Below are positions 53,102 through 61,973 of a DNA stretch of 64,000 nt, piece by piece. The stretch is from Mariniphaga sp041684965 (lineage in GTDB: Bacteria > Bacteroidota > Bacteroidia > Bacteroidales > Prolixibacteraceae), in NCBI GenBank assembly GCA_041684965.1, contig JAWLGR010000013.1, positions 62,001 through 126,000 of the forward strand. Reading direction: 5' to 3'. Position 1 is the first letter of the stretch, and every line of letters starts with the position of its first letter. Below the pieces are notes generated by a model, which was given only the letters and a program-made list of their open reading frames with translations, had not been told where the DNA came from and ran no database searches. The position numbers were made by a program, and so were the translations under genes.

Positions 53102-56100
53102 TTAGAAAGATATGTTAAGCCCTAATGAATACATCTGGTAAATAGGATATGTTCGCATGTAGGTATCTGATGCAACCATGTTTTCCGGTTCATATCCTTT
53201 TGGCAGTGATTGCAATGTCAGCAGGTTTTCGCCTGAGAAATATACCCTTAGGTGCTCTATAGGCAACTTGCCGATAACAGTTTGTGGCAAAGTATAACCA
53301 ATCTGAAGATTTTTTAAGCGAAAATAGCGTGCATTGTCAATAAACCTGGTTTGCGTCTGAAGGTTTTTATTCCGTTCAGATGAGAAATAAGGCTTTGGTT
53401 TATACGAATCGGTATTTGGACCCAGGAAATTTGTTTCATCAGCCGGTCTCCAGTAATCAAGATGGTATGAATCCTTTATCAGGATAGCAGAATTTGGATT
53501 ATTGACATGCCCCCAGTAAAATTCCGAGCCGGGCAGAGGTACAAATGGCTGGCTGCCTATTCCCTGCCAAAACATGTTAAAATCCCAGCTTCCCCAATTA
53601 AAACCACTAGTTAAACTGACCAGGTACCTAGGAGTGGTGTTGGCAATAATTGAAAGGTCTCCATGGTTGTCAAGAGTTTGTTCTCCCGGATCAATTACAC
53701 CTTCACCCGTAAGGTCTACGTATTTTATGTCTCCCGGTCCCCATGTAGCATAATAGTATGACTGGTCGTGAATGGGTTCCCCTGCTTGCTGGATTATTCC
53801 GTCTGTTGTGAGACCCCATACGTCGCCATGCTTTTTACCGGCATACCAGGTGTGGACATTGCGGGTTTCATTCACATACTCGAGGATGGTTGCCTGGTAA
53901 TCACCCAGCGAAACTTTTGCATGGTAGGCGAAATTTTCAATCCGATCCCTCCAGCTCAGTGATATTTCATATCCTTTTGTTTCCAGTTTGGCATTGTTTG
54001 CTGTAGGGGCACCTGCACCTAAAACCGAAGGAAGCTGAATGGATGGTCCCATCATATTGTCGGTTACTCTGTTGTACAGGTCGGCTTCCAGTAGCATGCG
54101 GTTATTAAGGAAACCTGCTTCAATACCTAAATTGGCAGTAGTTACAGTTTCCCAGGTAAGGTTTTCTGAACGAATCCCCGGCATACCGGCATAATTGGGA
54201 CGAACACCATCAATAATCCGGCCTAACCTTTGGGTAATTGGAATTTCTTCAAGGTATAGGTAGTTGGCAACATTCGGGTCGAGCACTTCCGAAAATGCCT
54301 GTCCTGAACGTACAATCCGGCTTCCAATAATTGTCTGGTTGCCGAGTGAACCATAAGAAGCACGAATTTTTAACAGCTGCACAACAGGTTCAACAGCTGC
54401 CCAGAAGTTTTCCCTTGAAATGGTATAACCAACTGATGCCGATGGGAAAAAACCCCATCGTTGTCCCTTTTCAAATCTTGAGGAGCCATCGTAACGGGCG
54501 CTGACCTCTAATAAATATTTTTCATTAAAGTTATAGTTTACCCGTCCAAAGATTCCCTGGGTGGCCCAGTGATTAATAACATCATCCACAACCTTGGTAC
54601 CAAGGGCAGTGCTGATAGAAGGAACTTCTACTGATATCAGTTCAGAACCCTCACCATACATATTCCGGTTAAATTCATAGTCCTGTTCAAAACCTGCCAT
54701 GACTGAGAAATAATGATTCTGAATCGATTTTTCGAATTGGGAATAGGCAGTAAACACTGAATAATGACCTGTTCGCAGCTCTTCTCTTAATCCGGTCTGC
54801 GGAAATCCTATATTTCCCATTGATCCGTCAGCTATATGAACAGGTACCGGAAACAGAGTGTTTGTAGTTGTTCCCGCCCTGTAGGTGTAGTTATAACGGA
54901 CATTGGTTTTCCAGCCTGTAACAGGTTCCAGTTCAGTTCCTATAGAGAACCGGGCATTGTTGTTATTGGTCAGAATTCTGCCACCATCCATTAATGCTAC
55001 CTGTATGGGATTGTGCAGTGTTCCGTCGATATTGTACTGGGGCATGGTAGGCCACAGAATGTTAATGTGCATCCAGTAACCGCTCCGGTCATTCCAGACA
55101 CCTCCGTTGGGATAGTCCCTTTCGGTACGTGCAAATCTGCCACTGAAATCGAACCGTGCCCAGTCGTTTACCTGAGAGGAAACATTGGCAAGTATGTTAT
55201 ATCTTTGATAGCGGTCATTTCCCCATGTCATCACGCCCGGTTGATCCTGGTATCCGATTGTTGCGTAATACTGGTTTTTTTCATCTCCGCCTTCAAGATT
55301 TATATTATGTTTTTGCTGAATGGAATAATCCTTGAAATACAATTGGGGCCAGTTAATATTGGCATTGCCATCCCATCTTCCCCTCCACTGGCTGAATGGT
55401 GGTTGCTCAGGGTTGTATGGATAAGGGTAAGTGCCTTCCATGTATCCTTTGATTCTTTCCATTTGTTCGGGCCCAAACACAGGTCCCAGTCCGGCATTGG
55501 CATTTGCCTGGTTAAACATGGTGGCATACGTGTAGGAGTCAAGCATGTCAGGAACATAATAGGGGACATTGGCAGAAGTAATATTGCTGTATGATAACCT
55601 CATAGGCCTGTCGGAACCTCTTTTGGTCTGAATCAGGATTACACCGAATGCTGCCCGCGAACCATATACTGCCGATGCTGACGCATCTTTCAATATCGTA
55701 ATGTTTTCAATCGATGAGGGGTCCACCAGGTTCATGTCCATCTCCACTCCGTCGACCAGAACAAGAGGTGAGGCATCTCCGGTAATTGAACCGATACCCC
55801 TTACCTGTATTTTTTGTCCGGCTCCCGGTTCTGCACCTCTTAATCCCATAGTGATTAACATGCTGGGTGACTGGCCTTGCAGGAGCTGAGACGTTTGGGC
55901 AGCAGGTCTGCTGGCAAGATCATCTCCTGAAACAACCTCCAGTGAGCCGGTCAGATTCGCCTTTTTCTGGGTGCCGTATCCAACAACTATAATCTCATCC
56001 ATACCAATGGTCTCTTCATCCATAGCTACCGTGATTGTCGATCTGCCTTCAAGGCTTATTTCCTGTGTTCTCATTCCTACGAAAGAGAATTGCAGAATGT

Positions 56101-56638
56101 CCCTTCCGGCCGGTACGTCAAGTTTAAAACGCCCTTCAGCATCGGTCACCGTTCCAGTTGTAGTGCCCTTTACTACAACTGTAACACCTGGCATTGACTG
56201 CCCCCGCTGATCGGTTACCACTCCTGTTACAGTTTGCTGTTGTTGAACTGCTCTTGACATCAATACCTCCCTGACTTTCTCCTTTAACAGGATTTGCCTG
56301 TTGCTTCGGATTTCATAATCAACCCCGGCAGTTTCACAAACTCCTTTTAAAACCTCCTCGAAGGGTTCATCTGAATAATCAAATGAGTACTTTTGATTCA
56401 TGTCCAAAATACCATCCTTGTATAAAAATACATGTCCGGTCTGGTTTTCAAGAATGTCCATCACTTGCTGAATGCTTGCTTTTTCCAAATGAATGGAGAC
56501 TTTAGCCTGAGAAAAGCCATTTCCGAAAGAAAGCAGTACCAGCATTGAAAAAATGAATGTAAGTTTCATCTTTCTAAATTTTTGTCTTAGTTTTTGATTA
56601 TCTCCCCCGGGAGAAAACCATACTCGCTTTTTTTTCAT
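53102..56638 (-). CDS. SusC/RagA TonB-dependent transporter with STN signalling domain
   Basis: The 1178-residue protein shows, in order: signal region (24-44), an STN domain (~46-118), a CarboxypepD_reg domain (~135-208), TonB-box-like 'MDEIIVVGYGTQKK' (213-226), a plug (~227-341, 'LVLVDGVEMDMNLVDP' and 'LKDASASAVYGSRAAFG'), then the barrel, ending 'SLGLNISF'. The STN domain marks receptors that signal through FecR to an ECF sigma, both encoded next door. It imports the substrate captured by SusD. Confidence 0.97.
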   Translation of the reverse strand: MKKKRVWFSPGGDNQKLRQKFRKMKLTFIFSMLVLLSFGNGFSQAKVSIHLEKASIQQVMDILENQTGHVFLYKDGILDMNQKYSFDYSDEPFEEVLKGVCETAGVDYEIRSNRQILLKEKVREVLMSRAVQQQQTVTGVVTDQRGQSMPGVTVVVKGTTTGTVTDAEGRFKLDVPAGRDILQFSFVGMRTQEISLEGRSTITVAMDEETIGMDEIIVVGYGTQKKANLTGSLEVVSGDDLASRPAAQTSQLLQGQSPSMLITMGLRGAEPGAGQKIQVRGIGSITGDASPLVLVDGVEMDMNLVDPSSIENITILKDASASAVYGSRAAFGVILIQTKRGSDRPMRLSYSNITSANVPYYVPDMLDSYTYATMFNQANANAGLGPVFGPEQMERIKGYMEGTYPYPYNPEQPPFSQWRGRWDGNANINWPQLYFKDYSIQQKHNINLEGGDEKNQYYATIGYQDQPGVMTWGNDRYQRYNILANVSSQVNDWARFDFSGRFARTERDYPNGGVWNDRSGYWMHINILWPTMPQYNIDGTLHNPIQVALMDGGRILTNNNNARFSIGTELEPVTGWKTNVRYNYTYRAGTTTNTLFPVPVHIADGSMGNIGFPQTGLREELRTGHYSVFTAYSQFEKSIQNHYFSVMAGFEQDYEFNRNMYGEGSELISVEVPSISTALGTKVVDDVINHWATQGIFGRVNYNFNEKYLLEVSARYDGSSRFEKGQRWGFFPSASVGYTISRENFWAAVEPVVQLLKIRASYGSLGNQTIIGSRIVRSGQAFSEVLDPNVANYLYLEEIPITQRLGRIIDGVRPNYAGMPGIRSENLTWETVTTANLGIEAGFLNNRMLLEADLYNRVTDNMMGPSIQLPSVLGAGAPTANNAKLETKGYEISLSWRDRIENFAYHAKVSLGDYQATILEYVNETRNVHTWYAGKKHGDVWGLTTDGIIQQAGEPIHDQSYYYATWGPGDIKYVDLTGEGVIDPGEQTLDNHGDLSIIANTTPRYLVSLTSGFNWGSWDFNMFWQGIGSQPFVPLPGSEFYWGHVNNPNSAILIKDSYHLDYWRPADETNFLGPNTDSYKPKPYFSSERNKNLQTQTRFIDNARYFRLKNLQIGYTLPQTVIGKLPIEHLRVYFSGENLLTLQSLPKGYEPENMVASDTYMRTYPIYQMYSLGLNISF

Positions 56639-56684
56639 ACTTTTGAACTTGTTAAGTTACATACTATTAAAATTTAACACGTTG

Positions 56685-56721
56685 AAACCGGCCGGTGCTG
56701 CAACACCTTCCGGTTTTTTTT
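56685..56721 (+). terminator. Hairpin between fecR and susC with plus-strand T-run
   Basis: AAACCGG (56685-56691) pairs with CCGGTTT (56710-56716), with GGTG/CACC inside, and eight T follow on the plus strand. On the minus strand, where the genes lie, the helix has no T-run after it, so it would be a pause, RNA-stability or antisense terminator element. Confidence 0.5.
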
Positions 56722-57910
56722 ATCTGCTTATTTTATAATATCCTTCATCTATCCCGGTAATTTTTACTGAAGCTACCGTAGCAATGTTATCAAGTATCGA
56801 TTCACGGCTTTCGGTTAGCTCAAGCTTTCCGGAAATTTTTATTCCTCCCAAAAAGGGATTGTCGTAATTAAAACGTATGTTGTAATAACGTTCCAGTCTT
56901 TTTACAATACGGCTGAGATCCGTGCTTTCAAATTTAAGCAAGCCATCTTTCCAGAGAGTGTAGTTCTGCACATCAACCTCCTTTATCCTGGTTGTGCGAT
57001 CGGTTTTATTAAAGGCAGCAAGATTTCCAGGTTTTATCTCTGTAGTTTCAGTAAAAAATCCTGAATTGTTTTGTTCAATTCTGACTTTGCCCTCGGTTAA
57101 AACTGTTTCGATAACATGATCCGAAGCATAGGCAGAGATATTAAAGCTGGTACCCAAAACCCTTATCCGTATGTCGGTAGTTTGCACGATAAATGGTTGG
57201 TTATCCTGTGGTGTTACTTCAAAATATGCTTCACCTACTAAAAAAACCTCCCTTACTTTATCCCTGAATCCATCGGGATAAATCAACCGGCTACCTGCAT
57301 TAAGCCATACCTTTGTGCCATCCGGAAGGATAACCTCTGAAGTTTTTCCATAGGGAATCATCAATTGGTTAATTTCGGGCACCCCTTTATCTTTTGCAGA
57401 AACTGCTTCCAAAATATGGTTGTTTATTACCAGTTGGCCATCCTGCCGGTGTTCAATCCGGGAGTTTTTCTCATCAAGCAGGATATCTTCACCTCCCGGT
57501 CGCTTAAGGATTGCCTGATCAGGGTAATTCAATTCCGAAAATCCCTGTGGGTAAAATGCCGGGTTAAAGTTGTTCTTTTGATAAAAAAACAAGGCTCCAA
57601 TAGAAAAGAAAATAAGGGCAACTGCAGCATACTTCATGAATCCGGTAATTATTTTACGGGACTTGCTGCCATGCTGCTTTTTTTCAATGCGGGTTAGTAT
57701 TTGGGTAAAAAGGAGAATTTTTTCATCTTCTGAAAGTGCTTTGTCTGAGGTGCGGAGCTTTTGTAGTATTCTTTTTGCCAGTTGAAGGTTTTGTTTTTCC
57801 TCAGGATTGTTATCTTCAAATGTTTTCCACCACTCATCCAACTCATGACTGGTGCTGAATACCCACTGGATAAACCGCTTATCTTCAAGATATTTTCGGA
57901 TATTTTTCAT
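56720..57910 (-). CDS. FecR-family anti-sigma factor
   Basis: The 396 residues have a cytoplasmic helical N-terminus (1-85), one membrane helix (~93-112, 'YAAVALIFFSIGALFFY'), a FecR domain (~130-300, 'ILPDGTKVWLNAGSRLIYP' and 'VGEAYFEVTPQDNQPFIV') and a C-terminal DUF4974 domain (~325-396). It transmits substrate occupancy from the SusC STN domain to the ECF sigma encoded 202 bp upstream. Order sigma-fecR-susC-susD is the usual one. Confidence 0.95.
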   Translation of the reverse strand: MKNIRKYLEDKRFIQWVFSTSHELDEWWKTFEDNNPEEKQNLQLAKRILQKLRTSDKALSEDEKILLFTQILTRIEKKQHGSKSRKIITGFMKYAAVALIFFSIGALFFYQKNNFNPAFYPQGFSELNYPDQAILKRPGGEDILLDEKNSRIEHRQDGQLVINNHILEAVSAKDKGVPEINQLMIPYGKTSEVILPDGTKVWLNAGSRLIYPDGFRDKVREVFLVGEAYFEVTPQDNQPFIVQTTDIRIRVLGTSFNISAYASDHVIETVLTEGKVRIEQNNSGFFTETTEIKPGNLAAFNKTDRTTRIKEVDVQNYTLWKDGLLKFESTDLSRIVKRLERYYNIRFNYDNPFLGGIKISGKLELTESRESILDNIATVASVKITGIDEGYYKISR

Positions 57911-58112
57911 TTAGACCTGATTGTTCTGGTATAAAAGGACTCGAGCATGGGAAATATGGACTTCAATTTTGCATTATTTTGCAAATTTTTTTCTCTGTGC
58001 TAAAAGCGTTGATCTTTTCTGGTGAATTAATTTGTGCGGGAATGAGGGTATTTGATATTTTTTGGTAGTAAAGAACAAAACTTTTTTAAAAGTTGTATTT
58101 GTTGCTAACTTA

Positions 58113-58724
58113 CTAAAACAGTTCCTGCTTTCCTCTTGTACCACCTGCAGTGAATAATACCACTATTTTCTGATTTTCAATCTTTTTCCTTATAGATTTT
58201 AATGCCCGGTATACCTGCTTATGAGCAGATTTAACAGATATATTTAATAACTGTGCAATTTCAGAATACTCCATCGATTCGTTAAATCGTAAGTACAAAA
58301 CTTCTTTTTGTTTTGCAGGAAGTTTTTGAAGCAGGTTATGGATACGGTGGTTTATTTCAGCCTCCGTTTCATTTTCAATTATTATATTTTCAATGCTGTA
58401 CTCCGGTTCAAATACCAGGTTGCTGTCTTCCCCTTCAATCTGTCTGCGGTTTCGTTTGAGTTTTTTTATCAGATTGTGTTTTAAGGCCAGTATAAGGTAA
58501 TATCGAAGGTTTCCGGGATTGGTTTTATTTTTATGCCGCTTGAGAAAAAGTTCAAGAAAGATTTCCTGGATGGCATCTTTAACCAGATTTTCATCGTTGC
58601 ACAACTTAGTGCCGTAGCGGTACATGGATTCCACATGCATACTGTAAATATATGCAAAAGCTTCCTTGTCGCCTGCCAGAAAGTTTTCCCAGTAAAGTAC
58701 AGTTCCATTTCCGTTTTCGCTCAT
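58113..58724 (-). CDS. ECF-type RNA polymerase sigma factor
   Basis: Sigma region 2 is 'DKEAFAYIYSMHVESMYRYG' with 'DAIQEIFLELF', and region 4 is 'LQKLPAKQKEVLYLRFNES' with 'IAQLLNISVKSAHKQVYRAL', a helix-turn-helix. Length (203) is normal. It should activate susCD on signal from FecR. A TATATTTG at 58757-58764 (minus strand) may be its own -7 box. Confidence 0.95.
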   Translation of the reverse strand: MSENGNGTVLYWENFLAGDKEAFAYIYSMHVESMYRYGTKLCNDENLVKDAIQEIFLELFLKRHKNKTNPGNLRYYLILALKHNLIKKLKRNRRQIEGEDSNLVFEPEYSIENIIIENETEAEINHRIHNLLQKLPAKQKEVLYLRFNESMEYSEIAQLLNISVKSAHKQVYRALKSIRKKIENQKIVVLFTAGGTRGKQELF

Positions 58725-58756
58725 AAGTTTCCTGTTAAAACAAACCTTGGTTTTTA

Positions 58757-58764
58757 CAAATATA
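58757..58764 (-). promoter_or_regulatory. Candidate -7 box of the ECF sigma gene
   Basis: The minus strand reads TATATTTG, matching TAnnTTTG, 32 bp upstream of the ATG at 58724. No clear -33 TTG at the usual spacing is seen, so a weak or regulated promoter is possible. The wider gap 58725-59040 holds nothing else. Confidence 0.4.
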
Positions 58765-59040
58765 AGAAATACAATGAAAAAATAGAATGCATTTCTTTGG
58801 GTTGTGAAATAGATTGTGCTATCAGCTAAGGTATTGTTATTTAAATGGATGTATAATTATAAACAATTAAGTTCAACTGTACCTCCCTTGTTTAGTTATA
58901 AAATAGGCGCCCGAAACTTTCTGCTTATTATTAACCATGCTGTTTTCACCCTTTTGATAAAAATGTTCTTAAGCCTAAGAGAAATTTGTGCCATCTGTTA
59001 AATATTGTTTTAATACTGATTTTTTCCCGGTCAGGCGGCT

Positions 59041-60519
59041 TTATTGGGAATGTTTAATTTTATCGTTGGCAAAATACGGATTGAAGTTATAGTATGAATG
59101 TTTTGCATAAGGCTTGTCTGTTTCCGGCAGAAACCTTCTTAACTCTTTCGTAATGTTTACTGTATTACCGGTTGACACCAGGTTGTACCACTCATTTGGA
59201 TCGTTTGTATGGTCATAAAATTCTTCCGACCCGTCATTGTACCGGATGTACCTTTGGTTTTTGGTGCGAATGCTATGGTTCCCCCAGCCATAAGTGGTTA
59301 ATGCATATCCCTGCACAGAATTATCTGTACCTTTCAATACAGGGACCAAACTAATTCCTTCATTTTCTGCATAGGGTTCCAGGTTGCACAACTCCAGCAG
59401 AGTTGGATAGATTGACAACATTTCGGCAGGTGATTCAACTTTTTTGTTTTTTTGAATGCCCGGCCCGGCAATTATTAATGGTGCTTTCGTTCCTGCCTCC
59501 CAAAGGCAATGTTTTGCAAAAGTCCCTTTTTCTCCCATACGGTAGCCATGATCGCTCCAGAGTAAAATAATTGTGTTATCCGAATGGTTGCTTTTTTCAA
59601 GTGCATCCAATAATTCACCTACATAATGGTCAACAAAAGATATACATGCCAGGTAGGCTTGTATCATCTTTGGCCACTCTCCGCTTTCTATTGCCCACTC
59701 AGTGGAGGGCATCATGGGCAAATCGTCAATCTCTCTTACAATGGCAGGCAGATCATCCAGATCTTCTTTGAAGTATGGTGGTTCCTTTATGGATTCAAGA
59801 GGGTGCAAATCGAACCATTTCTGAGGCACATACCATGGCACGTGAGGGCGCAGGAACCCTACAGCCAGAAAAAAAGGCTGTTTGTATTCCCGGTTCAACC
59901 GTTCAATGGCCCATTGAACTGACTGGTAATCGGGCATTAACGAATCTGCAGCAGGATATGCACCCCAATCCGTACTGGTTCCTTCATACCCCTCTTTGCC
60001 TGGTCGGCCTGACCATACAAAACGTTCTTTCGGTGTGGGACCAAACCCCCGCACTCTTCCTCCCGATTCATCAAAAGCTCCGTCGGGTGCATGCTGATGA
60101 AATATTTTCCCAATCCCCATCGTGTGATAACCATTGTTCCTGAAATACTGTGGCAGAAAAATGATCTCTTCAGTAACCGGATTGTCCAGCGTTATTTTGT
60201 CGTCATCAATCATCCCGTAGATACCGGTGGTCGAAGGCCGTAATCCTGTCATTACTGACGCACGTGACGGGCCGCACAACGGAGCCTGGCAATGGGCATT
60301 CATAAACAGGACACCACCGGCTGCCAAACGGTCGATGTTTGGTGTAATCGCATTGGGATGACCGTTCATACACCCCAGCCAGTCATTCAAATCATCAATG
60401 CAAATCATTAAAACATTGGGGGGCTCAGCTTCTTTCTCCAAATTGCCGCACGATAATGTGCTAATTAAAATAGCAGGGAAAAGAAGAAGTGTGGGAAAAG
60501 TATTGTCTATGGTTTTCAT
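59041..60519 (-). CDS. Lipoprotein sulfatase, Cys-type, iduronate-2-sulfatase-like
   Basis: The lipobox is 'STLSC' (Cys24). 'MICIDDLNDWLGC' (Asp42-Asp43) and 'CQAPLCGPSRASVMTGLRPS' with formylglycine Cys82 in C-G-P-S-R resemble iduronate-2-sulfatases. 'GKIFHQHAPDGAFDESGG' and 'LWSDHGYRMGEKGTFAKHC' support that branch. It may remove a 2-O-sulfate from a uronic acid or another sugar. It is upstream of the sigma gene on the same strand, separated by a 316-bp gap. Confidence 0.92.
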   Translation of the reverse strand: MKTIDNTFPTLLLFPAILISTLSCGNLEKEAEPPNVLMICIDDLNDWLGCMNGHPNAITPNIDRLAAGGVLFMNAHCQAPLCGPSRASVMTGLRPSTTGIYGMIDDDKITLDNPVTEEIIFLPQYFRNNGYHTMGIGKIFHQHAPDGAFDESGGRVRGFGPTPKERFVWSGRPGKEGYEGTSTDWGAYPAADSLMPDYQSVQWAIERLNREYKQPFFLAVGFLRPHVPWYVPQKWFDLHPLESIKEPPYFKEDLDDLPAIVREIDDLPMMPSTEWAIESGEWPKMIQAYLACISFVDHYVGELLDALEKSNHSDNTIILLWSDHGYRMGEKGTFAKHCLWEAGTKAPLIIAGPGIQKNKKVESPAEMLSIYPTLLELCNLEPYAENEGISLVPVLKGTDNSVQGYALTTYGWGNHSIRTKNQRYIRYNDGSEEFYDHTNDPNEWYNLVSTGNTVNITKELRRFLPETDKPYAKHSYYNFNPYFANDKIKHSQ

Positions 60520-60689
60520 CGTAATACCGGTTTAACAACATCTCAATACTACAAAAAAATATGGACATCTTGTTGTTGCTTGTATATAAAATCATTTAAT
60601 GGTCCAGTTGTTATTTATACAGACCATTTAATTCATCACCGGCATGCAGATTTTTATTATCTTTATAATGAATGTTAATCTGATAATAT

Positions 60690-61736
60690 ATGAGAAGCCG
60701 GCTGGCAATGATATTACTTTTTCTGACAATTTGGTCATGTGCCCCTGATTTATTGAAGAAGAACGGGATTTCGCTAAAGAATGCAGCTTCCTTTCCTGTT
60801 GGTACTGTTGTTACTTACGGACAGCTGACAACGGGTGATTCTGTAAATTCTCTGATTGTATCTGAGTTCAATCGTATTACTCCTGTAACCGAAATGCAAA
60901 TGGACAGTTTAATGCCTAAACCCTATGAATTCCGGTGGGACCGCCTGGACACAGTGGCTGCTTTTTCTATGAAAAACAACCTGCAGATGTTCGGTCATGC
61001 ACTGTCAGGGCATGCCTCCAATCCCGGCTGGTTGAAAGAGGAGAAACACGACAGCGCTTCGTTGTCCTCTTTTTTGCAGGAATACATTACAACTTATGTG
61101 GAGCGATACAGGGATGTGGTAACCGGATGGAACGTAGTAAGTGAACCCATAGCCGACAGCAGTGGCAATTTCAGTAATAACTTGTGGTACAGCGTTCTGG
61201 GCGAATCTTATGTAGACCAGGCATTTGTCTTCGCCCGTAAAGCCGATCCCCGCGCTGAGCTTTTTATTAATGGTTTCTTTCCCGAAACTGATACATTGAA
61301 GTTGAATGCGCTCATCAGCCTGGTAAGCCAACTGGAAAACAGGGGCGTGCCTGTTACGGGGATTGGTTTGCAGATGCACCTGTACACAGATTCTCCGCTG
61401 GAAATGATTGCCATTATGCTCAATAAAGCTGCAGATACACGACTGAAAGTATATCTTTCAGAAGTTCAGATTCTATTTAACCGGACCGGCCGAAAGGTAT
61501 CCCGGGAATTAACAAGCGATATGGCCACTGAACAAGGTAAGATGTATCAGCACGTAGCCGAAATGTACCGCAATATAATACCGGAGAACCAGCAATTTGG
61601 TATTACCGTGTTGGGTTTCAGCGATCGCAATACCTCTTTGCCCTCACCGGATGCTCCTGACTGGCCTGCACTCTTTGACCACGAACTGAGGAGGAAGCCT
61701 GCCTATTTCGGGATTTTAAATGGTGTGCGGAAATGA
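60690..61736 (+). CDS. Divergent GH10-like lipoprotein glycosidase
   Basis: A lipobox 'TIWSC' (Cys17) precedes a GH10 fold. The acid/base Glu152 is in 'GWNVVSEPIAD' and the nucleophile Glu258 in 'VYLSEVQIL'; 'GIGLQMHL' (~225-231) is also conserved. Two residues usually invariant in xylanases differ: the Asn of W-D-V-V-N-E is Ser151, and the Trp of 'LVWHSQ' is Gly ('ALSGHASNP'). Both line the -1/-2 subsites, so a substrate other than plain xylan is likely. It is convergent-free, on the strand opposite the island. Confidence 0.85.
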   Translation: MRSRLAMILLFLTIWSCAPDLLKKNGISLKNAASFPVGTVVTYGQLTTGDSVNSLIVSEFNRITPVTEMQMDSLMPKPYEFRWDRLDTVAAFSMKNNLQMFGHALSGHASNPGWLKEEKHDSASLSSFLQEYITTYVERYRDVVTGWNVVSEPIADSSGNFSNNLWYSVLGESYVDQAFVFARKADPRAELFINGFFPETDTLKLNALISLVSQLENRGVPVTGIGLQMHLYTDSPLEMIAIMLNKAADTRLKVYLSEVQILFNRTGRKVSRELTSDMATEQGKMYQHVAEMYRNIIPENQQFGITVLGFSDRNTSLPSPDAPDWPALFDHELRRKPAYFGILNGVRK

Positions 61737-61924
61737 GCGCCTGTAGCTGGCTGTAAATGCTCCCTTAGTCTTTATGCCTGTTCCGGATGGGTGGCGCGAT
61801 TTTCGATCGTGCATCTATCATGCTAAATGTAATTTCAGGGAGGATGCAATTTATATCGGAATTGGAAATTATTGTGGAAAATCATTCTTCTTACTTTCCC
61901 TGCTTTAGATTCATCGGTTAAAAG

Positions 61925-61954
61925 AAAAGGCTGTCATAAAATGACAGCCTTTTT
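61925..61954. terminator. Bidirectional intrinsic terminator
   Basis: AAGGCTGTCAT (61927-61937) pairs with ATGACAGCCTT (61941-61951) around an AAA loop, with A and T runs on the flanks. It ends the GH10 gene on the plus strand and the lipoprotein gene on the minus strand. Confidence 0.9.
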
Positions 61955-61973
61955 AAAATAGAATTTTAAATGT

